DNA from: Oceanidesulfovibrio marinus
GTDB lineage: Bacteria; Desulfobacterota; Desulfovibrionia; Desulfovibrionales; Desulfovibrionaceae
Direction: 5' to 3'
NCBI RefSeq assembly: GCF_013085545.1
Contig: NZ_CP039543.1
Span: forward strand, 1,302,001 to 1,366,000
DNA length: 64,000 nucleotides
Every line of letters begins with the position of its first letter. Within the stretch, counting starts at the first letter, position 1. The position numbers were made by a program, and so were the translations under genes. Below the pieces are notes generated by a model that was not told where the DNA came from, ran no database searches, and saw only the letters and a list, made by a program, of their open reading frames with translations. Positions 8,604 through 16,035 of this stretch are shown here, piece by piece.

Positions 8604-8709
8604 CGCGATCATGCCGAGGGCTTCGCCCTCGGGCTCCCGGGCCTATAAATGGGGTCCGGGGACCAGTGCCCCGGCAGAGGGTACTGGGGGACAGCGTCAC
8701 CCGACCTGA
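8604..8709. repeat. GC-rich structured gap between convergent genes
   Basis: This 106-base gap separates the stops of the LarA-like gene and xerC. It contains CCGAGGG (8614-8620) paired with CCCTCGG (8626-8632) around CTTCG, then GGGGTCCGGGGACC and CCAGTGCCCCGG segments that can pair further. There is no U-tract. It resembles dispersed GC-rich intergenic elements and may end transcription from both sides. Confidence 0.4.
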
Positions 8710-9681
8710 TCAATCCTGTTTCTTCTTCTTGGAATTGGCCTGCGCCTTGGGGTGGCTCTTGTCGTAGGCTTCCACCACCTTGGCGAGGGTCAGGTGGGTG
8801 TAGCGCTGGGTGGTGGCCAGGCGGGAGTGGCCCAGGAGCTCCTGCACGCCGCGCAGGTCGGCGCCGTTCTCCAGCAGGTGGGTGGCGAAGCTGTGCCGCA
8901 GGCCATGGGGAGAGATGGATTGGGGCAGCCCGGCCTGGGCCGCGAGCTTTTCCAGAATGCGGTTGGCCTGTCGCCGTTGGAGCCTGCCGCCGCGGGCGCC
9001 GAGGAAGAGCGCATCCTCTTTGCCGACCGGGTCCAGCTCGCCGCGGATATCCAGATACGCCTGCAGCACCTGCACGGAGGTAGCCGACAGCGGCGCCAGC
9101 CGTACTTTGCTCCCCTTACCCAGCACGCGGATCACGCCGGATGCCGGGTCGCAGTCTTTCACGTCCAGGGCCAGGGCCTCGCTAATGCGCAGGCCCGAGC
9201 CGTAGAGCAGCTCGGCCAGGGCGATGTCGCGCTGGTGCTCGGCCAGGCTTTGGCCTTTGTCCGGCCCCTTGTCCTTGAGCAGGGCAAAGGCCTGGTCCAC
9301 GTTGAGGCTTTTGGGGTGGCGGGATTCCTGCTTGGGGTTGGAAACCTGCGCCGCCGGGTTGGCCAGGACGATCTTCTTGGCCGCGAGATACTTGAACAAG
9401 GAGCGCAGGGCCGAGAGCTTGCGCGCCATGGTGGACTTGGCCGTGCGCAGGCGGTGGAGCTCCGCCAGGTAGCCGCGGACGTGCATCTTGGTGACGGAGG
9501 CCGGATCGTCCAGACTGCCACGGCCGCCGTCCTTGAGAAAAGTATGAAACTGGAGGAGATCACGGCGGTACGCCGCGAGCGTGTGCTCGGAAAAGCCCTT
9601 CTCCGCCTCCAGATGCTTCAGGAAGCGCTCGACTGGCTCGGGCAGGCCGTCAGGTTCAGGTGGAGCGCTGGTCGATGACAT
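8710..9681 (-). CDS. xerC: Tyrosine recombinase XerC
   Basis: A 323-residue site-specific recombinase. The N-terminal SAM-like core-binding domain (about residues 14-105, FLKHLEAEKGFSEHTLAAYRRDL) is followed by the catalytic domain with the complete tyrosine recombinase set: R165 (SGLRISEAL), K192 (GKGSKVR), H259 and R262 (HGLRH), H285 (LLGHS) and nucleophile Y294 (TTQRYTH). XerC with XerD resolves chromosome dimers at dif during division. Length and motif spacing are standard for XerC/D, and genomic pairing with dprA and other chromosome-maintenance genes fits. The start at 9681 lies 26 bases inside the preceding GGDEF gene. The extra Lys-rich tail (NSKKKKQD) is an add-on. XerD or another Xer paralogue is not fully excluded. 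Confidence 0.9.
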   Translation of the reverse strand: MSSTSAPPEPDGLPEPVERFLKHLEAEKGFSEHTLAAYRRDLLQFHTFLKDGGRGSLDDPASVTKMHVRGYLAELHRLRTAKSTMARKLSALRSLFKYLAAKKIVLANPAAQVSNPKQESRHPKSLNVDQAFALLKDKGPDKGQSLAEHQRDIALAELLYGSGLRISEALALDVKDCDPASGVIRVLGKGSKVRLAPLSATSVQVLQAYLDIRGELDPVGKEDALFLGARGGRLQRRQANRILEKLAAQAGLPQSISPHGLRHSFATHLLENGADLRGVQELLGHSRLATTQRYTHLTLAKVVEAYDKSHPKAQANSKKKKQD

Positions 9682-10648
9682 ACACGCTGCCGTCCTTTTC
9701 TTTGGCGATCTTTTTCAGTTGGCTGGCCACATACGCGGCGGCGCCGTAGTGTTTGATCTTGCCCCCATGGTTCATGACCACGGCGATGGACATGGTCATG
9801 AGCGGAAAGCGCTGCATCTCGCCCTGCCTGTTGGCGGAGACGATGCAGCCCTGCTCCCTGTCTTCAATGTCGTAGAAGTTTGGCAGGATGGGATCGAAGT
9901 TGGCGATGATCCGGCGGCAGGTTTCCTCGGCCCGGACCATGGGCACGATGCAGACGAAGTCGTCGCCGCCCACGTGGCCCACAAAGGAGTACTCGAGCCC
10001 CATGGAGCGGACGGTGTTAACGATGACGCGCGAGGTCATCATCAGAACCTCGTCACCGCGGATGAAGCCGTACTTGTCGTTGTAGGATTTGAAGTAATCC
10101 AGATCGCAGTACAGCAGGGCGAACTCCCGGCCGCGCGACACGAGATCCTGGATGTTCTGAATGATGGAGGTGTTGCCCGGCAGGTTGCTCAGGGGGTTGG
10201 CGTCCATGGAGCGCATGGAGCGGTTCAGGGTGATGGCGATGCGCGATGCCGTCACCTGGGGATCGAGCGGCTTCAGCAGGAAGTCGTCCGCCTCGATCTT
10301 GTTCCACAGGAGCCCGCCTTGCAGGGCGTTTCGCTCCAGGCAGAGCACCACAGGCAGCTTGCGGTAGACGTTCTCGCTCTTGATGATGTTGACGAAGCGC
10401 GCGCCAGTATCCTCCTCCAGGGTGTCGTCCACCACCAGAATGTCAGGTGGATCGGCAAACAGGTGCTCCATGGCGCTGATGGTGGAGGTATGCTGCTCCC
10501 AGGCCATGCGCTCCGGCGGCGCAATGCCGGAGAGAACCTCGACCACGCTGTTGTCCCGCGTGAGGAGCATGCCCCGGGCGAACGGGGTGAAGAGGCACCG
10601 GTCGCCATGGGCAGGCGAGTTTTCAAGCAAAAGAGACTGCTGCGACAT
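9656..10648 (-). CDS. GGDEF-domain protein with receiver-like N-terminus
   Basis: A 330-residue cytoplasmic protein. Residues about 60-150 form a receiver-like fold (DILVVDDTLEEDTG, LPVVLCLERN, DDFLLKPLDPQ) with an acidic pair and a Lys-Pro at the right positions. The C-terminal half is a GGDEF domain, the diguanylate cyclase fold, with LLYCDLDYFKSYNDKYG. The signature loop reads GGDDF rather than GGDEF/GGEEF, and no RxxD inhibitory site precedes it, so cyclase activity is uncertain. I start it at the ATG at 10648, which overlaps the HDOD gene end by 26 bases; longer in-frame starts would extend far into that gene. It is the fifth gene of the cpoB-dprA-HDOD-xerC operon. Confidence 0.85.
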   Translation of the reverse strand: MSQQSLLLENSPAHGDRCLFTPFARGMLLTRDNSVVEVLSGIAPPERMAWEQHTSTISAMEHLFADPPDILVVDDTLEEDTGARFVNIIKSENVYRKLPVVLCLERNALQGGLLWNKIEADDFLLKPLDPQVTASRIAITLNRSMRSMDANPLSNLPGNTSIIQNIQDLVSRGREFALLYCDLDYFKSYNDKYGFIRGDEVLMMTSRVIVNTVRSMGLEYSFVGHVGGDDFVCIVPMVRAEETCRRIIANFDPILPNFYDIEDREQGCIVSANRQGEMQRFPLMTMSIAVVMNHGGKIKHYGAAAYVASQLKKIAKEKDGSVYVIDQRST

Positions 10649-11459
10649 CGATGAACTTCTCGCTAAGGGCGTCCATGGTGCGTTCGAGTTCTTTTTTGCC
10701 GAACTTGAGCAGCTTGAGCGCCTTGGGTTCCAGAGCAAGCACGGTGTCGTCGCCGCCGGAACCGTACTCGTACAGTCGCACCAGGAAATCGCCTATATGC
10801 ACGACACACGCGGCGGCCGGATAATGCTGCGCTCGCAACGGCACATGGTGGCGGCTCATGCCGTCCTTGATCATGGGCGGCAGGTGCCAGTAATCGGCCA
10901 GCCAGGCGTTGATGCGCTCGTGGTCAAAGCCCAGAACGAGCTGCTCGGCCTCGCGGTAGGTCATGTCCTCATCGGCCACGTGCGCATCGATCTCCACTTT
11001 GAGCTCCGGCAGCTGCACAGCCAGGACCACCTTGCCGAGATCGTGCAGCAGCCCACAGACAGAGTACTCCTCCGGGTCCTTCAGGCCTACGACGCGCGCC
11101 ACCTCCGCGCTGGCCAGGGCGCAGCCAACCGAGTGCTCCCAGAGTCCGGCCATTGAGGTGTTCATGGTATCGAACACGGAGGTGGAGATGATCACGCCCT
11201 TGATGACGTTGAAACCGAGTAGGACCAGGGCGTGGGAGATGGAGCCGATGCGGCCCGGAAAGCCGTAGATGGGGGAGTTGACCATCTTCAGAATCTTGGC
11301 CGAAAGGACCTGGTCGTGGGAGATGACCCGGGCGATCTGCTCCGTGGAGGAGTTGGGGTCCTCCACGAGGCGGCTGACCTCGGCCAGCGCATCGGGCAGC
11401 GTGGGCAGATCGTCGACCTGGAGAATCTTGTTCTTGTGGATGGTGCGGAGATCGTTCAT
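10623..11459 (-). CDS. HDOD-domain signalling protein
   Basis: A 278-residue HDOD protein, a catalytically reduced relative of HD phosphodiesterases used as a regulatory partner in signalling. The opening LPTLPDALAEVSRLVEDPNSS and the HDOD core (VISHDQVLSAKILKMVNSPIYGF, ISHALVLLGFNVIK, VCGLLHDLGKVVLA, GFDHERINAWLADYW) are all present. The start at 11459 has GGGGAG 8 bases upstream and overlaps the preceding gene by 4 bases (ATGA). The downstream neighbour is a GGDEF protein, so the pair probably works in c-di-GMP or cell-cycle signalling; this is inferred from position only. Confidence 0.87.
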   Translation of the reverse strand: MNDLRTIHKNKILQVDDLPTLPDALAEVSRLVEDPNSSTEQIARVISHDQVLSAKILKMVNSPIYGFPGRIGSISHALVLLGFNVIKGVIISTSVFDTMNTSMAGLWEHSVGCALASAEVARVVGLKDPEEYSVCGLLHDLGKVVLAVQLPELKVEIDAHVADEDMTYREAEQLVLGFDHERINAWLADYWHLPPMIKDGMSRHHVPLRAQHYPAAACVVHIGDFLVRLYEYGSGGDDTVLALEPKALKLLKFGKKELERTMDALSEKFIDVAAVSFA

Positions 11460-11818
11460 GACGGCAGCTCCCCGCTTTCGCCGTCGGCGTCTTCGCCCTG
11501 TGAGGCGTTCGCCGCCTGCCGCACCTGGAAGTACTCGTCGAGATAGGACTTGAGCTTCATCATGAAGTCGTTGTCGGTGAGCTTCCGGAAGAGGCGGTCC
11601 AGATCCTCGGGCGAGCGGTTGAACTCGCTCAGAGTGCCATCCAGATCGACTGGATTGCCCTCCACAACGATGTGCTCGATCTTCATGGACTGGAGCCGCG
11701 TAATGAGAGAGGAGGTCAGCTCGGTGCCTTCGGCAAGCAGCACCATGCCGTCATCGCGTTGCACAGGCTTTGCCAGCACCATGGCCGGTGCGGCGTAACT
11801 CAATGGAATTCTTTGCAT
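11456..11818 (-). CDS. Small protein resembling the N-terminal domain of HD-GYP proteins
   Basis: A 120-residue protein. The first 50 residues (APAMVLAKPVQRDDGMVLL, then AEGTELTSSLITRLQSMKIEHIVVEG in two parts) match the small barrel-like domain often found N-terminal to HD-GYP phosphodiesterases. The rest (SPEDLDRLFRKLTDND to the C-terminal acidic tail) is helical and acidic. No catalytic residues are visible. It sits between dprA (19 bases away) and the HDOD gene (4-base overlap), so it may be the separately encoded sensor or linker part of an HDOD/HD-GYP module. Family assignment is by resemblance only. Confidence 0.6.
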   Translation of the reverse strand: MQRIPLSYAAPAMVLAKPVQRDDGMVLLAEGTELTSSLITRLQSMKIEHIVVEGNPVDLDGTLSEFNRSPEDLDRLFRKLTDNDFMMKLKSYLDEYFQVRQAANASQGEDADGESGELPS

Positions 11819-11837
11819 CTACGTCACCCGGGACATG

Positions 11838-13214
11838 TCATGTCCCTTTGCTATAGCGCATGCCGGGCCATTGCTTCACAAGGCCTTCCATTTCAAGAAG
11901 AAGCAGCACGCGACTCACCCGGCTGACGTCCCATTCCAGACGCTCAGCCAGTTCGTCTACGTGAACAACTGCTCCATCTTCCATTGTCGATAAAAGTGAA
12001 AGGCCGTCATCGCCCACAGATGCGGGCAGCGTCAAGGCTCTACTTAAGGTCTGCTTCAGATTCTCGCTCGATGAGTCTGGCGAAATAGTTTTCCTACCGT
12101 CTTGGTAGTACTTATCGGACGTTTTCTGTAAACCATTAGTGTCCGGAGGTCCACTTCTCCCTAAAGTCGGCTTCCCGCGCGCCTTGGCGCCGGTTTTCCG
12201 CGATTTTCCCTGCAGTCCTGCCTCCAGCAGCGGGCCCAGCTCGGCCACTATATCCCTGGCGCTGCGCACCGGAATGGCGCCGTCATCGATGAGCTCTGCA
12301 CAGCCCTCGAAGCCCACAGCGTTTTCCGGCGGCGTCACGGCAAAGACCTCCCTGCCCTGCTCCAGCGCCTGCCGCGCCGTGATCAGCGCTCCGCTCTTCC
12401 GGCGCGCCTCCACCACGACAACGCCCAGGCCGAGCGCGCTGATGATGCGGTTGCGCACGGGAAAGTTCCCGGCCGCCGGGGCCACGCCCGGCGAAAACTC
12501 GGTGATCACCAGCCCGCCATGGGTCAGAGTATGGAACACGTCGCGGTTCGAGGGTGGATAGATGCGATCCGGACCGGTGCCGAGCACGGCGATGGAGGCT
12601 CCGATTCCGGTCATGGCGCCCAGGTGGGCGTGGCGGTCCACTCCCTTGGCCATGCCCGAGACAACGGTGACGCCTGCATTGGAAAGGTCGCGCCCCAGGT
12701 CATAGGCCATGGCCCTGCCCCAGTCCGAAACCTGACGGGAGCCGACTACGGCCACACATGGTCCCTGGAGCAGCCGGGGGTTGCCGAGGCGGTAGAGATA
12801 CAGGGGCGGCCCGGCAATCTCCTTGAGATATTGCGGGTACTCGGGATCTGTCCAGAGCACCAGGGCGAAGCCGCGGTCCCGGACGGCGTCCCACTCCTGC
12901 CGCGCGGTCTCGCGCCACGAGTCGCTCAGAAACTCACGCGCCACCTTCTCGGAAACAACGCCGTCCACAACCCAGCGTCTGGCCGCCAGAACCGCGCCCA
13001 TGGGGTCGCCGTAGCGGTCCGCCAGCCTGCGCCATGTGCGCACGCCCAGGCCGGCCGTATGCCGCAGGGCGAAGCTGGCCCACATCTGGCGGAGCTCTTC
13101 GGGAGTCCGTGTAGGCCAAGCGTGCTCTTCGGCAAGCGCCCACGGGAAAAAAGCGCTGCCCTCAGAAGAGTCCGGATAGGTGTCAAACGAGCCTTGGCCC
13201 CTAATATCCTTCAT
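11838..13214 (-). CDS. dprA: DNA-processing protein DprA
   Basis: A 458-residue DprA/Smf, the single-strand-DNA binding protein that loads RecA during natural transformation and recombination. The Rossmann-like core has the expected signatures: CVAVVGSRQVS, VTVVSGMAKGVDRHAH, VLGTGPDRIYPPSN, ITEFSPG, NFPVRNRIISALG and KSGALITARQALEQGREV. An N-terminal SAM-like segment (about 40-100) precedes it, and after a polar linker a C-terminal winged helix (DELAERLEWDVSRVSRVLLLLEMEGLV) ends the protein. The start at 13214 follows AAGG and overlaps the upstream cpoB-like gene by 14 bases. It heads the tightly packed operon towards xerC. Confidence 0.92.
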   Translation of the reverse strand: MKDIRGQGSFDTYPDSSEGSAFFPWALAEEHAWPTRTPEELRQMWASFALRHTAGLGVRTWRRLADRYGDPMGAVLAARRWVVDGVVSEKVAREFLSDSWRETARQEWDAVRDRGFALVLWTDPEYPQYLKEIAGPPLYLYRLGNPRLLQGPCVAVVGSRQVSDWGRAMAYDLGRDLSNAGVTVVSGMAKGVDRHAHLGAMTGIGASIAVLGTGPDRIYPPSNRDVFHTLTHGGLVITEFSPGVAPAAGNFPVRNRIISALGLGVVVVEARRKSGALITARQALEQGREVFAVTPPENAVGFEGCAELIDDGAIPVRSARDIVAELGPLLEAGLQGKSRKTGAKARGKPTLGRSGPPDTNGLQKTSDKYYQDGRKTISPDSSSENLKQTLSRALTLPASVGDDGLSLLSTMEDGAVVHVDELAERLEWDVSRVSRVLLLLEMEGLVKQWPGMRYSKGT

Positions 13215-14151
13215 CGAGCGCCTTGCGGGCGAGCTTCGCTGGTTCGGACTTGGGATAATCCTCGAGCAGGGCGTTCAGATAAAACCGCGCGTTGTTCTTG
13301 TCGCCGAGCATCTCATAGGAGTACCCTATCTTCAGCAGCGAGGCCGCGGCCTTCGGATCCTTGGGGAACCGCGAGGTGACTTCCTTGAATGTGAGAATCG
13401 CCTGGGCGTACCGCTTGTCGTGGTAGTACGTCTCCCCCAGCCAGTAGTAGGCGTTGGGCACCAGAGGGCTGTCGGGGTTCTCCATGATGAACGCCCGCAG
13501 CATCTGGCGGCCCTTTTCTGTATTGCCGGAGCGAGTCAGCCGCACGGCCTCGGTGTAGGCGTACGGCAGCTCGTTGTCGGAAGGTTTGTGCACCGTGGCT
13601 GCGGCATTGGATTGCGGCGCACTGTAGACCGCTGGGGTCGGCTCGGCATAGGGCGTCTCGGGTCCGGGACCGGAGTCCACGGCCGGCTCGGTGTTTCTGG
13701 CCGTGGCCGGAGAGACAGGATGGAGACGCGGCTCCGTTTCCACGGACTCCACGACGATCTCCTCCTGCTCGACTGTCTCGGTGACGGTCTCGGTCGCCGG
13801 ATGCAAGGGGAGCATGGGCTGCGCCTCGGCGGCGTAGGCACTGCTGCGGGCGGCGGCTATGGCCGCGCGGATGCGGTCCTTTTCCACGCCTTCGGCAACG
13901 GCGTAACGTTCCAGCCGATCCATCCGGGCTTCGAGCTCGGAGGCTTGGCGGCGGTTCTGTTCTTCCAGATCCATAACCCGCGATTCGAGGTTAGCCATGC
14001 GAAAATCTATACTCGCCTGCGGCGCGCAGCCGACCAGACACGTGAGAACGAGGAGCGCTGCGGCAGGAGCGAAAACGCCGCGAATGTCCCGCAGAGACGT
14101 CTCCCGGACCGTACTGCAGTATGCGATACTTCGGACATGGATTTGTGCCAC
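13201..14151 (-). CDS. CpoB/YbgF-like periplasmic lipoprotein
   Basis: A 316-residue envelope protein. A lipoprotein signal peptide with the lipobox LVGC is visible at about residues 40-43 (LLVLTCLVGC then APQ). A coiled coil follows (ANLESRVMDLEEQNRRQASELEARMDRLE in parts), then a long Pro/Ala/Glu-rich linker, and a C-terminal block of about three TPR repeats (AYTEAVRLTRSGNTEKG, AYYWLGETYYHDKRYAQAI, SLLKIGYSYEMLGDKNNA). This is the CpoB/YbgF plan, which links Tol-Pal with peptidoglycan synthesis. The GTG start at 14151 follows GGAG with a 5-base spacer. No tol or pal gene is in the window; the family's usual neighbours are absent. Confidence 0.85.
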   Translation of the reverse strand: MAQIHVRSIAYCSTVRETSLRDIRGVFAPAAALLVLTCLVGCAPQASIDFRMANLESRVMDLEEQNRRQASELEARMDRLERYAVAEGVEKDRIRAAIAAARSSAYAAEAQPMLPLHPATETVTETVEQEEIVVESVETEPRLHPVSPATARNTEPAVDSGPGPETPYAEPTPAVYSAPQSNAAATVHKPSDNELPYAYTEAVRLTRSGNTEKGRQMLRAFIMENPDSPLVPNAYYWLGETYYHDKRYAQAILTFKEVTSRFPKDPKAAASLLKIGYSYEMLGDKNNARFYLNALLEDYPKSEPAKLARKALDEGY

Positions 14152-14409
14152 GTAAACTCCTTTTATCAGAACTCGCCTCCGCGGCGGGCATTACCGCCCG
14201 GGGCGCACCCTTCCGCCACGGCCGGGACCGGAACCGTCTAATTCGTTGGAACCATACGGGAGAGAAGTTCCTTTATCAAGGCAGCGCGGCCTGTTGGATG
14301 GCATGAGGTTGCCAGCATTGAAAAAATAAGGCAGTGACTTTTACCGATTGCCTTTCACCCATATCGAGTTGAACCGCTACCAGGCGGCCCCTACCGAGGA
14401 GCATTTTAC

Positions 14410-15402
14410 ATGCCCGAGATACCTGCTAATCTACTCCAATACGCATTATACCTGCGTACCATCCTGCTCAGCCTGATGGGCCTTGTCCTGCTGGCGGCCC
14501 TCGGCGGACCCTTTATCGCCCTTGTCAGCGAGATCGCCGGCCGAGCCCAGAAGAAGGTGTTCCACGACAAGTTCGGCAAACAGATGGCGACCATGTCCGT
14601 GGTCTTCTCCCTCTGCGCCCTGCCCTTCTGCCTGGGCGGCTGGGCCGTGCTCGCATTCCGGCACCCGGCCTACGTGCTCGAAGGCGTGCTCTCCCCACTG
14701 CTGGGGCAGGCGTCCATCTTTGTGCTCGGCGTGCTGGCCGTGGCCCTGCTGCTTATGTTGCAGTACCAAACCACATGGGCAAGGCTTAAGGATATCAAGG
14801 TATTCCACATCACTCTCGGCGTGCTCGCGGTCATCGTCAGCATCGCCGGCGTCTATATGCTCCTCGCGCTCAAGCGTGTGATGATCCAGTATCCGGAAGC
14901 GTTCGCCGTAGATCCCTCGCTCCAGTCCTTCGTATCCGTAGCGCGCAGCATCCCCCTGGCCTCCACCTTCTGGCCCTTCTTCGCCGCAGTTGTGCTGGCC
15001 GCGCCGGCCGCCGCGGGCGGCCTGGGTCTGCTCTGGCTGCTGATGCGGCGCAACAAGGAGGACTACGGCCGCGACTACTACGCCTATGCCTTCAAGCGTT
15101 CAGCCAAGTTCGCCCTCGCCTTCGGCGTTCTGGCCGCCTGCGCCGTGGCCTGGCATGCCGTCTGGCTGGCGCCGCGGATCAGCGAACTGGGCCTCGCCTC
15201 CATTGACCTGATGAAGCCGGAGTGGATGGGCCTCGCCGTTTCCATTTTGGCCATGTTTACGGCCTGCATTCTGTGGGGAGTGATTGCAGCGAGCAAGACG
15301 CCGCTGCGGCAGAAGCCCACTGCCTGGCTGGCGGCAATGCTGTTCTTCGTGTCCGTACTGGGCGAGGGGCTCGTGCTCAGCCGGCTCTACACGCTGTTCT
15401 AG
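14410..15402 (+). CDS. Unrecognised multi-pass membrane protein
   Basis: A 330-residue inner-membrane protein with about eight hydrophobic helices (roughly 11-33, 62-84, 94-118, 132-156, 185-212, 232-255, 268-292, 305-328). Two cytosolic-looking loops are charged: AGRAQKKVFHDKFGKQ after helix 1 and RRNKEDYGRDYYAYAFKRS before helix 6. A few His residues (HDKFG, RHPAY, WHAVW) lie near helix ends and could be ligands, but no cofactor motif is clear and I do not recognise the family. The start at 14410 has GGAG 9 bases upstream. It is monocistronic in appearance, with a promoter-sized gap on its left. Confidence 0.72.
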   Translation: MPEIPANLLQYALYLRTILLSLMGLVLLAALGGPFIALVSEIAGRAQKKVFHDKFGKQMATMSVVFSLCALPFCLGGWAVLAFRHPAYVLEGVLSPLLGQASIFVLGVLAVALLLMLQYQTTWARLKDIKVFHITLGVLAVIVSIAGVYMLLALKRVMIQYPEAFAVDPSLQSFVSVARSIPLASTFWPFFAAVVLAAPAAAGGLGLLWLLMRRNKEDYGRDYYAYAFKRSAKFALAFGVLAACAVAWHAVWLAPRISELGLASIDLMKPEWMGLAVSILAMFTACILWGVIAASKTPLRQKPTAWLAAMLFFVSVLGEGLVLSRLYTLF

Positions 15403-15472
15403 CGCGCTTGAATCACAGACAAGCTATTTTGCTGAACTCGTAGAATATTCCAGCAAGATAGTTGGAGACCAT

Positions 15473-16021
15473 CTAAAGCCCGCTTCCGAGAGAATCGCCC
15501 GAAATGCTGTAGCGTCGCTCGGCGGCCTTGCGCATGGCCTCGTTCACCAGGGCGTCGTCCTGGTAGGCGATGGCCAGCACATAGATGCTGCCCTGCACGC
15601 TCACGCTTACGTGGATCGAGCGTTCCTTGTTGTGGAAGGTGTGGACGAGATCTTCGAACACGCCGTGGCCGTACTTCTTGCGCAGTACATCCAGCAGCGA
15701 GGCAAGAGCCTCCTCCGCCGATTCCCGCGTGGGGTACGGCGCCGTGGCCGTGATCTGCACGATTCGCTGGGTATCCGGCTCCAGCCAGAGGGCATGGTAG
15801 CGGAAGAATCCCGTGTGGATACGCGCCTCCACCTCCACGCGCACCAGACCGCCCTTGTCCTGGGTCATGTCCGTGGCCGAGTCCGGCACGTAGACGTCCC
15901 CGAGGGTGAAGCCGAAAGCCCCGTCAATGGGCTCCGTGCCTATGGGCTGGGCGGCTGCCGCCCCGGCGAGAAGCAGAAGCGCCGCGGCGGCAGCCGCCGC
16001 AACGAGCATTCGAAGCCGCAT
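15473..16021 (-). CDS. Secreted protein of unknown function, end of the che operon
   Basis: A 182-residue exported protein. Residues 1-25 are a signal peptide (Ala/Leu-rich, cleavage near AAAAQP). The mature part shows alternating strands (GAFGFTLGDVYV, GLVRVEVEARIHTGFFRYHALWL) and two helices (TRESAEEALASLLDVLRKKYG, DALVNEAMRKAAERR), suggesting a small alpha/beta domain. It starts 14 bases after the cheA stop with a weak GGGACGG as binding site, so it is probably co-transcribed with the chemotaxis genes, but nothing in its sequence links it to signalling. No family is recognised. Confidence 0.7.
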   Translation of the reverse strand: MRLRMLVAAAAAAALLLLAGAAAAQPIGTEPIDGAFGFTLGDVYVPDSATDMTQDKGGLVRVEVEARIHTGFFRYHALWLEPDTQRIVQITATAPYPTRESAEEALASLLDVLRKKYGHGVFEDLVHTFHNKERSIHVSVSVQGSIYVLAIAYQDDALVNEAMRKAAERRYSISGDSLGSGL

Positions 16022-16035
16022 GCCGTCCCGCGCCG

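Noticed and set aside
8604-8709. CRISPR-like repeat block
   Set aside because: There is no regular spacing or repeated unit; it is one set of inverted repeats between two genes.
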